From the NCBI RefSeq assembly GCF_000374285.1, contig NZ_KB893935.1:1-64000 (forward strand): DNA of 64,000 nucleotides. Direction: 5' to 3'. Numbering within the stretch: position 1 is the stretch's first letter; each line of letters starts with the position of its first letter. The notes beneath the pieces are model-generated. The model did no database searches. It worked only from the letters and a program-made list of their open reading frames with translations, and was not told the origin of the DNA. The stretch is from Actinobacillus capsulatus DSM 19761 (GTDB lineage: Bacteria; Pseudomonadota; Gammaproteobacteria; Enterobacterales; Pasteurellaceae). Shown here piece by piece: positions 25,487 to 35,281 of the stretch. Both the position numbers and the translations under genes were made by a program.

Positions 25487-28003
25487 ATGATGAAACATTT
25501 TTCACATTCTTTACTGTATTCCAGTATTTTGCTGGCATTAACTCATTCCTCCTATGCAGAAGATGTTGCTGAATTGGATGAAGTGGTTGTTGTTGGACAA
25601 TCATTCAGCCAGCAAGTTGGTACACAAAAAATTACCGCTGAACAAATTAAACGCCAAGCTGCAAAAAACGGTGGCATTACCGATTTGCTTAAATCAAACC
25701 CAAATGTTCGTTTTTCAAATGAAGCAGATTTATCCACTAACGCAGGCGAAATCCGCCCAAATGAAGTTTCTTTCCACGGCGAAAAATATTACAACAATAA
25801 CTTCATTTTGGACGGAATGTCCAACAATGACAATATGAACCCAATCGGTAATAAGATGCGTAACGGCGAAGCCGTGGGTGCAAACCCTTACGATTTACCA
25901 AACGGTTCTTCTCAGTCAATGTGGATTGATTCCAGTTTATTAGAATCGCTTGAAGTCTTTGATAGCAATGTTTCTGCGAAATACGGCAATTTTACCGGCG
26001 GTGTGATTGATGCTAGATTAAAAGATCCAAGTTTTGAAAGACGTACAGGGAAAATTTATTACCGTACTACTCGTGATGATTGGACTAAATTTTATATTCA
26101 AGAAGGTAAGGAAGATGCATTTGAACGAGCAAGTCGTTTAGATTATCAGCCTCGCTTTGTAAAGCATCAATTCGGTCTAAATGCTAGTGAAAAGCTAAGC
26201 GATAATTTTTCCATTATGTTCTCTTATGATCGTTTGCAATCCACAATGAAAAATGCGCATGCGAATATGCGTTATCTAGCGAGCCCGAATACGCCGATTG
26301 AGAAAAAACAATCCCGTATTAATGAAAACTATATTTTGCGTGCGGTTTATTTGCCTGAAAATGGTGATTTATGGCGTGCAACTGTGATGTATTCGCCAAA
26401 TTATGCGAAGCAGTTTAAATCTAACACGGAAAACGGTGCGTTTGAAAATATCGGTGGCGGTGTACAAGCTAATCTCGAATGGGAAAAAACGTTAGATTGG
26501 GCGAAAGTAAAATCCTACATCGGCTATAAAAAGACCGGTAACCGCACGGAATATGATGTCAATGACTACCACCGTTATATGTCATCCGATAATTTCTACT
26601 GGACAAGTAATGGCACCTACTCACAATACGGCGGTTATGGCAAACGTTCATTAGAAAAAGAAATTTATACTCTCAAGCAAGATTATGAAGGCAATGCGTT
26701 CGATTTTGCAGGAATGGAGCATAAATTAAGTTTCGGTTGGATTGCCGAAATTGCTAAAGCTAAGTCAGGTCGAGATACCAGTTATCATTCTTATTATTAT
26801 CGCAAAGCACCGAATGTGATTTGTAATGGCGCTGAGACTTGTTTTGATGGTGATCAGTTTGCATACCAACGTTTAAATTATAATCAGCATACAGTAAAAG
26901 TAAGAGATGATGATTTTGCGCTTTATTTGCAAGATCAGCTCAAATGGAAACAATTAGAGCTCTCTCTGGGCTCTCGTTTAAGTTATAACCGATTCTTAGA
27001 TAATACCAATATTGATTATCGCTTATCAGGTTCTTACGATTTATTTGACGATCAGAGCACGATTGTTTTTGCAGGTGCAAACCGTTATTACAATGGCTCA
27101 TTGCTTTCATCTCGTTTAAGGCAGGGATTAGAAACCGCCGAGAAAGAAGTAAGAGAGCTTCATGATGACGGTACAATGGGTGATTGGACATTGGATAGCC
27201 AAAGTACTGCGCCAAATCGCTATTTACAACCACGTAAATTAAAAACACCTTACAGCGATGAAAAAGTGCTTGGTTTAGCGCAACGTGTTTGGGATACTCG
27301 TTGGACATTTAAATGGGTAAATCGTCAAAGTAAAAACCAATTTGCCAGCGCAAACCGTTATTTCTCCGGTGCAATGTATCGGGTAATGAATAATAACGGC
27401 AGAAGTAAAAATGATACTTTCACATTAAGCGTTGCGCCAATTAAAGGCTATGAATGGCAATATGCAAAACTGCATTGGGATTTTGGTGTGCGAATTAGCC
27501 GTAGCAAATCAAATAGCAGCACTTACGATAAGGATGTAAGTTTAAAAACTAAAGCGATCTACAATGGCAAATTAATTGATGCGGATGACTTACCACCAAA
27601 TGACTTTAACACACCGTGGAGTGCTTTCTTTAATGTTAATACCGAATTTCCAACGCTTAATCTGAATTGGAATCAACGTTTTAGCTTTGCTAAAGGTCGT
27701 AAAACACGTGAAGTGGATACAACGTTCCTCTGTAATGGACAATATACAGTGGGTGCTAATCGTGCGATTTGTGGCGATTATGTCGGTAATGCAGATATTT
27801 ATGAAGATTTAGAAATGGGGAATGAATTTAATCTCGATTGGCGTTTTATCTATAAACAGCCGCTCACACAAACCCAATTCCTTGAATTTACCCTTGATGT
27901 GAATAATGTGTTAAACCGTAAATCTTTATCGAAATCCAGTAAGAAAAGTTCGGTTTATAAACAAGGGCGTAACTTCTGGGCTGGGGTAAGCTACAATTGG
28001 TAG
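25487..28003 (+). CDS. TonB-dependent outer-membrane receptor (YddB/FusA-like)
   Basis: This 838-residue protein has a signal peptide ending SYA, a TonB box DEVVVVG about 14 residues into the mature part, a plug domain (residues 45-170) and a large barrel ending in a terminal aromatic (SYNW). Cys pairs in two long loops (VICNGAETC and FLCNGQYTVGANRAIC) suggest disulfide-stabilised extracellular loops. It is followed by an M16 protease and a YddA-type ABC transporter, the same trio as E. coli yddB-pqqL-yddA and Pectobacterium fusA-fusC-fusD. The Fus system imports whole plant ferredoxin. The likely substrate is therefore a protein, delivered by the adjacent surface lipoprotein. ATG at 25487 or 25490; the upstream extension to 25466 is rejected. 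Confidence 0.82.
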   Translation: MMKHFSHSLLYSSILLALTHSSYAEDVAELDEVVVVGQSFSQQVGTQKITAEQIKRQAAKNGGITDLLKSNPNVRFSNEADLSTNAGEIRPNEVSFHGEKYYNNNFILDGMSNNDNMNPIGNKMRNGEAVGANPYDLPNGSSQSMWIDSSLLESLEVFDSNVSAKYGNFTGGVIDARLKDPSFERRTGKIYYRTTRDDWTKFYIQEGKEDAFERASRLDYQPRFVKHQFGLNASEKLSDNFSIMFSYDRLQSTMKNAHANMRYLASPNTPIEKKQSRINENYILRAVYLPENGDLWRATVMYSPNYAKQFKSNTENGAFENIGGGVQANLEWEKTLDWAKVKSYIGYKKTGNRTEYDVNDYHRYMSSDNFYWTSNGTYSQYGGYGKRSLEKEIYTLKQDYEGNAFDFAGMEHKLSFGWIAEIAKAKSGRDTSYHSYYYRKAPNVICNGAETCFDGDQFAYQRLNYNQHTVKVRDDDFALYLQDQLKWKQLELSLGSRLSYNRFLDNTNIDYRLSGSYDLFDDQSTIVFAGANRYYNGSLLSSRLRQGLETAEKEVRELHDDGTMGDWTLDSQSTAPNRYLQPRKLKTPYSDEKVLGLAQRVWDTRWTFKWVNRQSKNQFASANRYFSGAMYRVMNNNGRSKNDTFTLSVAPIKGYEWQYAKLHWDFGVRISRSKSNSSTYDKDVSLKTKAIYNGKLIDADDLPPNDFNTPWSAFFNVNTEFPTLNLNWNQRFSFAKGRKTREVDTTFLCNGQYTVGANRAICGDYVGNADIYEDLEMGNEFNLDWRFIYKQPLTQTQFLEFTLDVNNVLNRKSLSKSSKKSSVYKQGRNFWAGVSYNW

Positions 28004-28007
28004 TGAA

Positions 28008-28064
28008 CAAGCGGTTAAATTTTCAGAAAATTTTGCAAATTTTTGCTAAAATTTGACCGCTTGC
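28008..28064. terminator. inverted uptake-signal pair between receptor and protease genes
   Basis: ACAAGCGGTTAAATTTT and AAAATTTGACCGCTTG pair as a long stem with a G-U and short mismatches. It may end or weaken transcription between the receptor and the protease, so the five-gene locus may be two or three transcripts. Confidence 0.55.
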
Positions 28065-28124
28065 AACCTATTTGCCCTCTTGCTTTCTAAGCGAGAGGAT
28101 TTTTATTTTTAGAAGGTTAAAAAA

Positions 28125-30866
28125 ATGCGTGTGATTTTAACGGCGCTCGTCCTATTTATGGTATCAAGCGCAAGCTATGCGGAAAAAAGTGAACCGATTC
28201 AAGGTCAATTAGAAAACGGTTTGAAATATACGATTCTCCCTTTACATGATGAAAAAGGGCATCTAGAAATTCGCTTACGTGTAAATGCTGGCGGAGTAGA
28301 TGAAAATGATGATCAAGCTGGTGTGGCGCATATGGTAGAACATTTGGTATTTAGAGGGACGCATGCTCACCCGAGCGGCTTAATGCCTTATTTACATGAG
28401 CAAAAATGGGTACGTGCCAAAAACTATAATGCGGTGACAACTACTGACAGTACAACCTATTTATTAACCCCTCCAGCAACTTCAGGATTAGATCAAAGTT
28501 TTGATGCGTTATCCCAAATGGTGTTTCACGCAAATTTCACCCAAGAAGATCTGGATGACGAGCGCAAAATCATTATGGAAGAATGGCGCCAAGGTTTAGG
28601 CGTTGGCGCAACAATGAACGAGCAACGTACTGCTGCGGTGAGAGCGGATTCTCGCTATGCTCGCCATCGAGTTATTGGTACACAAAAAAGTATTCAATCA
28701 ATGCCAGCAACGCAGTTACAGCAGTTCTATCAAACCTGGTATGTGCCAAATAATATGAACTTATTGGTGGTAGGCGATGTTGAGCCGGAAAAAGCCAAAG
28801 CGGAGATTCAGCGCTATTTTGGCGAGGTAAAAGCGAAAGCGTTACCTAAGCGTGATTATCTTGAGCCGGCTTTAAAAGAGCGTTTATTAATTAACAAAAT
28901 TCAAGACCCTCGCAGTGGGGTAAGCCAAATTGCGTATATTTTCCGTTTTGATGAAAGTAAGAGCCGAGCTCAGACGGAAGACGGCCGTTACCAACGCTTA
29001 TTAGATCGCCTTGCGCTTTCTTCGTTAATTCAACGTTTACGTAATCAAGCGGATGTATTGCCGCAAGGGGTATCGGCAGTGGTTCCTCGTAAATCGGATA
29101 TCGGTAGAAACAGTGTTGCACTTGCGATTTTCGCCAGCGTTGAGCCGACCGCACATCAGCTTGGTTTAAAACAAATTTTCGAAGAGATTGAGCGCATTAA
29201 GCGTTTCCCGCTTTCTCAGGAAGAATTGGATAAGCAAAAAGCACCGATCTTTGCGCAAATCGAAAATGCGAAAAAGCATGACGGTGATCGTGATTTCCAA
29301 AAATGGATGCAAGTTATGGTCGATACGGTGTTAGTTGATAAGCCGTTTTTGACTCAGCCGGAAATTGCCAATTTAACCGAACCGATGTTAAAAAAAATCT
29401 CGGTAGAAGAAGTGAACCAACGTATTCAAGATTGGTTTAATGCGAAAGATCGCTTGGTGAATTATCAACCACCTCGTAAAACACAAATTGCCCCGATTAC
29501 GGAAGCGATCGTGAATGAGTTACAAGCACAAGTAGAGAAATCGGAAATTGCCACTCCGCAAAAAGAGAAAGAAATTGTGCCAATGTCATTAGAGACAGTA
29601 GCCGGTAAAGGCACAATCATCAGTGAGCAAAGCTTTGATGCGCAACAAGTAAAATATTGGATGCTTTCAAATGGTGATAAAGTGGTGTGGCTTAAATCAC
29701 CTCTTGCTAAAGATCGCACCTTATTTATGGCGCAAAGTTCAGCCGGCTTTAAAGCGCAAGGTTTAGGTATTTGGCAAAGCCAAATCGCTTCGCAATTAAT
29801 TGAGCAAAACGCACCGCTTGATTGGGAAATTGAGCAACTGGTACGTTGGAAAGAGCTTAACAAAATTAATCTGTCGATTAAGCAAACCGCAACTAAACTA
29901 AGTTTTGACGGTTCGGCGGAAAATGGCAAATTAGCGGAATTACTTCGTCTCTATTACGCTTACCAAAAGGAAACTAAGGTTAAAGAAGGTTTAGACGAAA
30001 CCAAAGAATCTATTGCCAGAACGATTGATGTGCAGAATGAGAAAAGCGATGAAACCGAACGTTTAAAAGCGATCTCGAAATTACGCTTTAATCTTGAAAA
30101 AGTGGACGATACTTTGCCGAATAAGGCTTCATTAGCACAACTAACCGAAAAAGAGCTGAATGAGCAATGGGCGAAAATGGTGAGTGCGCCGACTACATTC
30201 TATTTAATGAATGATATGAATGAAGCGGATGTGAAGAAATTAGTCGCTGAATTGTTGGCGGATCTTCCTCGTGACAAGCGGTTGAATTCGACCCAAACTT
30301 TACCGGTTGACGGCAAAGCACAAGCAGAATTTGCGATGAATCTAGAGCCGAAAGACGATGTCCGTTTATGGAGTTTTACCCCGCATCAATGGCAAGGTAA
30401 AGATGCGATGTTAGTTTCGTTGGTACGCAATATTGCAACCACTAAGTTGAAGAATACGTTACGTGATCAACAACTTGGTGTGTATAGCTTACGCTTCGAC
30501 AGTACACTCAATCCTGAAACGCAGCGAGTTGAATCGGAATTAAGTTTTGTCGCAAATCCGGATCTCACGGATAAATTGGTGGAACAAGCTCGCTTGGTAT
30601 TAAGCGATTTACCGAGCCAAATTAGCGAAGATGACGTAAAACAAGCTAAAGCGATGTTCGTACAAGCGGAAAAAGGTCGCTTGAATGAACCAAGAACATG
30701 GCTTTCACGTTTAATTTTAAGCGATGAGCAATTCGGTAATCCGCAATATCTCTCGGATATGCAGCAGCTTACTGATGAGATTAGCTTAGAAAAAGTGAAA
30801 GTAATGGCGGGAAATATTTATAACCCAAATAGTGAAAAGCTATTTGTGACGACGCCGAAGAAATAG
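28125..30866 (+). CDS. pqqL: periplasmic M16 zinc protease (PqqL/FusC-like)
   Basis: This 913-residue protein has a signal peptide ending SYA and an inverted zinc motif HMVEH (His69, Glu72, His73) followed by a downstream Glu in IIMEEWRQG. It has four insulinase-like subdomains in two halves; the C-terminal half is non-catalytic, as usual. The size fits PqqL and FusC (about 930). FusC cuts imported ferredoxin in the periplasm to release the iron-sulfur cluster, and PqqL is its E. coli homologue. Lying between a TonB receptor and a YddA-type transporter, it is inferred to digest the protein imported by that receptor. A strong hairpin with T-run separates it from the next gene. Confidence 0.85.
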   Translation: MRVILTALVLFMVSSASYAEKSEPIQGQLENGLKYTILPLHDEKGHLEIRLRVNAGGVDENDDQAGVAHMVEHLVFRGTHAHPSGLMPYLHEQKWVRAKNYNAVTTTDSTTYLLTPPATSGLDQSFDALSQMVFHANFTQEDLDDERKIIMEEWRQGLGVGATMNEQRTAAVRADSRYARHRVIGTQKSIQSMPATQLQQFYQTWYVPNNMNLLVVGDVEPEKAKAEIQRYFGEVKAKALPKRDYLEPALKERLLINKIQDPRSGVSQIAYIFRFDESKSRAQTEDGRYQRLLDRLALSSLIQRLRNQADVLPQGVSAVVPRKSDIGRNSVALAIFASVEPTAHQLGLKQIFEEIERIKRFPLSQEELDKQKAPIFAQIENAKKHDGDRDFQKWMQVMVDTVLVDKPFLTQPEIANLTEPMLKKISVEEVNQRIQDWFNAKDRLVNYQPPRKTQIAPITEAIVNELQAQVEKSEIATPQKEKEIVPMSLETVAGKGTIISEQSFDAQQVKYWMLSNGDKVVWLKSPLAKDRTLFMAQSSAGFKAQGLGIWQSQIASQLIEQNAPLDWEIEQLVRWKELNKINLSIKQTATKLSFDGSAENGKLAELLRLYYAYQKETKVKEGLDETKESIARTIDVQNEKSDETERLKAISKLRFNLEKVDDTLPNKASLAQLTEKELNEQWAKMVSAPTTFYLMNDMNEADVKKLVAELLADLPRDKRLNSTQTLPVDGKAQAEFAMNLEPKDDVRLWSFTPHQWQGKDAMLVSLVRNIATTKLKNTLRDQQLGVYSLRFDSTLNPETQRVESELSFVANPDLTDKLVEQARLVLSDLPSQISEDDVKQAKAMFVQAEKGRLNEPRTWLSRLILSDEQFGNPQYLSDMQQLTDEISLEKVKVMAGNIYNPNSEKLFVTTPKK

Positions 30867-30881
30867 CTGTGTACCAATTAG

Positions 30882-30911
30882 AATAGGCGGGGCGGCGTCG
30901 CCTATTTTTTT
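30882..30911 (+). terminator. terminator-like hairpin between protease and ABC genes
   Basis: AATAGGCG (30882-30889) pairs with CGCCTATT (30899-30906), followed by a run of seven T. It would make expression of the transporter lower than or independent of the protease. Confidence 0.75.
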
Positions 30912-30940
30912 GTATTTTCTCGGAATTTTCAGGAATTTTC

Positions 30941-32611
30941 ATGACGCAATTTTTTAAAAATTTATACGCATTATGTCAGCCGTATTGGGTTAACCGATCG
31001 AATGGGCAAGCCTGGTTAATGGCGATTGTTATCATCGGTATTGGTTCCGGTTTTACTTATATCAACGTTAAAATCACCGAGTGGTCAAAAGTGTTCTACG
31101 ATACGCTTGCAGGGCTTGAGGTGGAAAAGGCTTATTCACTTTTAGGTGAATATTTTATTTATGTTGCCGTTTTTGTCTTGGCGAATGTCTATCGTACTTG
31201 GTTACGTAAATTGCTGATTATTCGTTGGCGTCAGGCAATGACGGAACAGTTTTTGAATCAGTGGTTTTCTAAGCAAATTTATTATCGTTTGGTACATCGT
31301 AAAAAAATGGATAATCCGGATCAACGTATTGCGGAAGATATTCGCTTATTTATCGAATTAACCATTGAATTAACGATATCGTTTATCTTCAATATCATTC
31401 AATTATATGCCTTCTTTATGGTGTTATGGAATTTATCCGGTAGCCCTGAATTTACACTATTCGGGCATACGTTTGTGGTGAAAGGCTATTTAGTCTGGGT
31501 TGCGGTTGTGTATTCAATATTCGGTACGTTATTTACCCATTTAATCGGTCGTAAGCTGCACGATTTAAATTATCAGCAACAGATATTTGAGGCGAATTTC
31601 CGTACCAGCTTAATCCGCAAGCAAGATAATGCGGAACAGATTGCACTTTACCAAGGGGAAGAAGCGGAAAAAATCACGCTTGCCAATGAGTTTAAAGCGA
31701 TCGTTACCAACTGGCGTAGCCTGATGACTAAAGAGTTACAGTTAGGGTTATTTACCGTCGGCTACGATCGTGTGTCGAATTTATTACCGGTGGTTTTCTC
31801 CATTCCATTATTAGTCATGAAAGTGATCACTTTTGGCGGCATTATGCAAATCCGCAGTGCTTTTAGTGTAGTGATTAATGCGTTTAGCTGGTTTATTTTT
31901 GCTTATTCTCGCTTACCCGAATGGAGTTCGGCGATTAAACGTTTAACCCAATTAAAGCAAGAAATGGATGAATTGGAAAAGCGTGTTAAAACGGAAATTG
32001 CTGTCAGTGATAAAGCATTGGATACGCAAAAGCTTGCCGTTTACACACCGGAAAATAACCGCTTGTTTAGTGATTTATCTCTGGCAATTGATCATAACCA
32101 ATGGATTCGCTTAAAGGGCAAGAGTGGTTTAGGTAAATCGACTTTATTGCGAGTATTAAGTGGTATTTGGGATTATTATGAGGGAGAGTATAAACAACCG
32201 AATAAACAAAGTTTGCTTGTGCCGCAACGCAGTTATTTAAACGAAGGTACATTAGCGGACGTATTAAGCTATCCGAATAAAAATTGTTATAGTAATACGG
32301 AAATTAATAGCGTATTGGAGCAAGTCGGGCTGAGTACGTGGTTAAACCGCTTAACGGAAATTCATGCTTGGCATAATGTGTTTTCAGGTGGAGAACAGCA
32401 GCGTATCGCTTTTGCGCGCATCTTATTGAATAAGCCGGAAGTGATTTATTTAGATGAAGCAACTAGTAGCTTAGATGCGGAATCTGCGGCGCAAATGTTT
32501 AAATTAATTAAGCAGCAGCTTCCGAGTGCTTCGGTAATTTTTATTACTCACCAACAAGAATTAGCGCATTTTGCGGATCAAGAAATTGATTTAACGTTAT
32601 ATAAAGCTTAA
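30941..32611 (+). CDS. yddA: YddA-like (SbmA/BacA-related) ABC transporter
   Basis: This 556-residue protein is a fused membrane and nucleotide-binding ABC half-transporter. The first 330 residues carry about six membrane segments with the ABC_membrane_2 motif EFMTDP-like PDQRIAEDIR and EANFRTSLIR. The ATPase has Walker A GKSGLGKST (residues 393-401), signature FSGGEQQR and Walker B VIYLDEATSS. This is the YddA/PMP (ABCD) family. In Pectobacterium the FusD relative is thought to import products of ferredoxin cleavage, and E. coli yddA sits with yddB and pqqL. Import of a peptide, cluster or cofactor released by the upstream protease is inferred. RBS AGGAA; followed by a clear terminator. Confidence 0.88.
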   Translation: MTQFFKNLYALCQPYWVNRSNGQAWLMAIVIIGIGSGFTYINVKITEWSKVFYDTLAGLEVEKAYSLLGEYFIYVAVFVLANVYRTWLRKLLIIRWRQAMTEQFLNQWFSKQIYYRLVHRKKMDNPDQRIAEDIRLFIELTIELTISFIFNIIQLYAFFMVLWNLSGSPEFTLFGHTFVVKGYLVWVAVVYSIFGTLFTHLIGRKLHDLNYQQQIFEANFRTSLIRKQDNAEQIALYQGEEAEKITLANEFKAIVTNWRSLMTKELQLGLFTVGYDRVSNLLPVVFSIPLLVMKVITFGGIMQIRSAFSVVINAFSWFIFAYSRLPEWSSAIKRLTQLKQEMDELEKRVKTEIAVSDKALDTQKLAVYTPENNRLFSDLSLAIDHNQWIRLKGKSGLGKSTLLRVLSGIWDYYEGEYKQPNKQSLLVPQRSYLNEGTLADVLSYPNKNCYSNTEINSVLEQVGLSTWLNRLTEIHAWHNVFSGGEQQRIAFARILLNKPEVIYLDEATSSLDAESAAQMFKLIKQQLPSASVIFITHQQELAHFADQEIDLTLYKA

Positions 32612-32622
32612 TGCAATAATAC

Positions 32623-32658
32623 AAAGCCGCTCTTTCAATGAAAAGAGAGGCTTTTTTA
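32623..32658. terminator. terminator after yddA
   Basis: AAAGCCGCTCTTT pairs with AAAGAGAGGCTTT (one mismatch), followed by T-run. It separates yddA from the convergent ruvC. Confidence 0.85.
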
Positions 32659-32698
32659 TGGGGACAACAAGCGGTCAAAAATGGCAAAAATTTTGCAA

Positions 32699-33277
32699 TT
32701 AGCCTTTTAGGCGGAATCGTCCACGACTGTAACGGGTTTTCATCAAGGCGAGAATTTGTTCCTTGTCACTACTCACTTTCTGATTACTTTGTTTTGCGAC
32801 CACTAAAGAATGTTGAATCGAGTGAGCGTGAGTGATCGCAATCGCAAGGGCATCGGCAGCATCGGCTTGTGGTTTGGACGAAAGTTGAAGCATACGGGTG
32901 ACCATATCTTGTACTTGGATTTTATCCGCCGAGCCGATACCGGTTACGGTTTGTTTGACTAAACGGGCGGCATATTCAAACACAGGTAAATCGTGATTTA
33001 CCGCTGCGACAATCGCTGTACCACGAGCTTGCCCGAGTTTGAGTGCGGAATCGGCATTTTTCGCCATAAACACTTGTTCAATTGCAAACATATCAGGTTG
33101 GAATTGGGTGATGATTTCGGTCACGCCTGCATAGATGCGTTTTAAGCGAGTCGGTAGATCATCGACGGAAGTGCGAATTGCGCCGCTTCCTAAATATTCT
33201 AAATGGCGTCCGGTTTGACGAATCACACCATAACCGGTAACCCGTGAACCGGGGTCAATTCCTAAAATAATCGGCAT
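32699..33277 (-). CDS. ruvC: Holliday junction resolvase RuvC
   Basis: This 192-residue endonuclease resolves Holliday junctions. The active-site acidic residues are in [14 protein letters not shown] (Asp near residue 7), [11 protein letters not shown] (Glu) and [12 protein letters not shown] (Asp pair). The start is set at [10 protein letters not shown], the canonical beginning; the open frame extends eight codons upstream without support. It is a little longer than E. coli RuvC (173) through a C-terminal tail. ruvA and ruvB do not follow. A lipoprotein gene lies between it and yebC, which are adjacent in E. coli. Confidence 0.96.
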   Translation of the reverse strand: MPIILGIDPGSRVTGYGVIRQTGRHLEYLGSGAIRTSVDDLPTRLKRIYAGVTEIITQFQPDMFAIEQVFMAKNADSALKLGQARGTAIVAAVNHDLPVFEYAARLVKQTVTGIGSADKIQVQDMVTRMLQLSSKPQADAADALAIAITHAHSIQHSLVVAKQSNQKVSSDKEQILALMKTRYSRGRFRLKG

Positions 33278-33297
33278 AACTTGTCCAATGAATGAAA

Positions 33298-33343
33298 ACA
33301 AGCGGGCAGATTTGCAAAAAATTTTACAAATCCGCCCGCTTAT
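33298..33343. terminator. inverted repeat derived from uptake signals, with paired substitution
   Basis: AAGCGGGCAGATTTG (from 33300) and CAAATCCGCCCGCTT (to 33341) form a stem with one mismatch. The usual core AAGCGGT is AAGCGGG here, and the other arm carries the matching C, so base pairing is preserved while the uptake word is lost. Confidence 0.65.
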
Positions 33344-33360
33344 CTAAACGAATCAATCTG

Positions 33361-33885
33361 TTATTTATTTAACTTTGCAGTTGCAGTTTGATTAACTTCG
33401 CAGTTTTTTGCAAGGATTTCATCTGCATTTTTACCTTTTTTGAATAACATTCCCGCTTCGGTTTTATTAAAGGTTGAAAGTGAGAAGGTTTCATCTAAGT
33501 TCCATACGTGCGTTTTTGAGGCGAATGAAGCGAAGTCTTTATTTTTCTCATCACGCATTAACTCTTTTACCGCCACATCATTCACAGTTAAAGTTAAACC
33601 GGTTGCTTTTTCACCTTCAAAATCATAAGTTGCAACCACAGTTTTGCTGTTTTGGCATTGATAAACCACGGTTTTAGAAGACGCAGTTAATTTATTTTTT
33701 ACAGTATTTACTGTGTTTGAAACGCCGTTAGATACGGCTGTTGCACCTTCTTTTACTGCATTAGTTGTTGCTGAAGCAGCGTTTGATACGCCTTCGCTTA
33801 CAGTTGAAGCCACATCGCCTGCTGCTGAACAAGCTGCTAAAAGAGTCGCTAAAGATAACGCCGAAGCAAATTTGATTAATTTCAT
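33361..33885 (-). CDS. small outer-membrane-type lipoprotein
   Basis: This 174-residue lipoprotein has a signal peptide with lipobox LLAAC (Cys about residue 19). A 45-residue Ala/Ser/Val/Thr-rich amphipathic stretch repeats ASATTNAVKEGATAVSNGVSN. A beta-rich C-terminal domain follows, starting VVYQCQNSKTVVATYDFEG and containing a second Cys near the end (AKNCEV). The domain recalls the lysozyme-inhibitor MliC fold in its C...C spacing and YQC start, but the diagnostic SGA.Y motif is not seen, so no inhibitor function is claimed. AAGGAA stands before the ATG at 33885. It is inserted between yebC and ruvC. Confidence 0.6.
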   Translation of the reverse strand: MKLIKFASALSLATLLAACSAAGDVASTVSEGVSNAASATTNAVKEGATAVSNGVSNTVNTVKNKLTASSKTVVYQCQNSKTVVATYDFEGEKATGLTLTVNDVAVKELMRDEKNKDFASFASKTHVWNLDETFSLSTFNKTEAGMLFKKGKNADEILAKNCEVNQTATAKLNK

Positions 33886-34014
33886 TTTTATATTCCTTAT
33901 GTTAGGGATAAACACACACGTTTTAAACGCATCCGTTAGATACCAACTTATTGAAGTTAGTTCAATTTAAGTAAAAAAGAAGCCAACTTAAATGGTTGAC
34001 TTATATATTATACT

Positions 34015-34755
34015 TTATAGTAATGCAGCAACTTCATCACTGATTTCACCGTTGTGATATACGTTTTGTACATCATCACAATCTTCGAGACGGTTAATCA
34101 AATCAAGTAATTTCGGTGCAGTTTCTGCATCAAGTTCAACGGTGGTTGATGGAATCATCGTAACTTCCGCATTTTCAATTTTGAAACCTGCTTTTTCAAT
34201 GCCATCACGTACATCACCTAAATCTTCCCAAGTGGTATAGATTTCAAATGAGCCGTCTTCTTGTGGTTGAATATCGTCAGCACCTGCTTCAATCGCCGCT
34301 TCGGTTAAAGCGTCTTCATCGCCGGAAGCAATTAAAATTAAACCTTTTTTGCTGAATAAGTAACCAACAGAACCTTCTGTACCTAAGTTGCCGCCACATT
34401 TAGTGAAGCTTGGACGAACTTGTGAAATAGTACGGTTTGCATTATCACTTAAACATTCAACCATCACCGCCGTACCACCCGGGCCGTAACCTTCGTAGAT
34501 TTTGGTTTCCATATTGGTGTCATCGCCGCCGCCTACACCACGCTCAATTGCACGATTGATCGTATCACGAGTCATATTGTTTGATAATGCTTTATCTACT
34601 GCAGAACGTAAACGAGGGTTTGCAGAAACATCACCACCGCCTAATTTAGCTGCAGTAACTAATTCACGGATTAATTTAGTAAAGATCTTACCGCGTTGTG
34701 CATCTTGTGCTGCCTTACGGTGTTTAATGTTAGCCCACTTACTATGACCTGCCAT
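34015..34755 (-). CDS. yebC: YebC/PmpR-type translation or transcription factor
   Basis: This 246-residue protein matches YebC throughout. The N-terminal [23 protein letters not shown] leads into the three-domain fold, with [19 protein letters not shown] and DQVYHN-like DDVQNVYHN at the C-terminus. The family was first described as a DNA-binding regulator; later work implicates YebC proteins in translation of proline-rich stretches. The order aspS, nudB, yebC, ruvC is the E. coli order. It is 23 bases from nudB, so the genes are probably one operon. Confidence 0.96.
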   Translation of the reverse strand: MAGHSKWANIKHRKAAQDAQRGKIFTKLIRELVTAAKLGGGDVSANPRLRSAVDKALSNNMTRDTINRAIERGVGGGDDTNMETKIYEGYGPGGTAVMVECLSDNANRTISQVRPSFTKCGGNLGTEGSVGYLFSKKGLILIASGDEDALTEAAIEAGADDIQPQEDGSFEIYTTWEDLGDVRDGIEKAGFKIENAEVTMIPSTTVELDAETAPKLLDLINRLEDCDDVQNVYHNGEISDEVAALL

Positions 34756-34778
34756 TCTGTTGTTTCCTTCTTTTAAAT

Positions 34779-35249
34779 TTATGTTTTGAAAAAGTCCCCT
34801 TCTTTTCTAAAGAGGGGAGTTAAATATTTCGCAATTGCTGCCGCATTATTCGGTGATTTTGTTAGCCGGATGGCTTCCTCAACGCTTACCCATTTAAATG
34901 CTAAATGTTCACTTAATATCGGTTGTTGTTCTTGCGTTAAGGCAAGTAAAAACCAATGTTCCGAGCAATGTGTCACATCAGGCGCGTATTTATACCGAAA
35001 ATGTGGAAAAATCTCAAATTCCACCGATTCGTTGCAGTCCGTTAGCGCAAGTTTTTCCGCTAAAATATCGATACCGATTTCTTCTTTCACTTCACGAATC
35101 GCCGTATCAAACGGCTGTTCATTCGGTTCGAGTGAACCGGTCACCGATTGCCAAAATTCGGGATCGTCTTGGCGTTGCAGCATTAAGACTCTACCCGAAT
35201 TTTGCGCATAAATCACAACTAAAATGGAGTTAGGATTTTTATATTTCAT
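34779..35249 (-). CDS. nudB: dihydroneopterin triphosphate diphosphatase
   Basis: This 156-residue Nudix hydrolase has the box [23 protein letters not shown] (residues 39-61), a clear match to the Gx5Ex7REUxEExGU pattern. NudB removes pyrophosphate from dihydroneopterin triphosphate in folate synthesis. Identity rests on the conserved position between aspS and yebC and on the similar length (E. coli 150). The ATG at 35249 is chosen; a TTG two codons upstream is possible. An uptake signal overlaps the gap to aspS. Confidence 0.9.
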   Translation of the reverse strand: MKYKNPNSILVVIYAQNSGRVLMLQRQDDPEFWQSVTGSLEPNEQPFDTAIREVKEEIGIDILAEKLALTDCNESVEFEIFPHFRYKYAPDVTHCSEHWFLLALTQEQQPILSEHLAFKWVSVEEAIRLTKSPNNAAAIAKYLTPLFRKEGDFFKT

Positions 35250-35281
35250 TCGCAAAAATAAGCGATTTTTGACCGCTTGTC

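Noticed and set aside
32638-32835. 65-residue ORF on the plus strand over the end of ruvC
   Set aside because: It starts inside a terminator stem and runs antisense through the ruvC coding region with no ribosome binding site of its own.
33361-33885. MliC-type lysozyme inhibitor
   Set aside because: The YQC start and second Cys are suggestive, but the diagnostic inhibitor motif was not found, so only a generic lipoprotein call is made.
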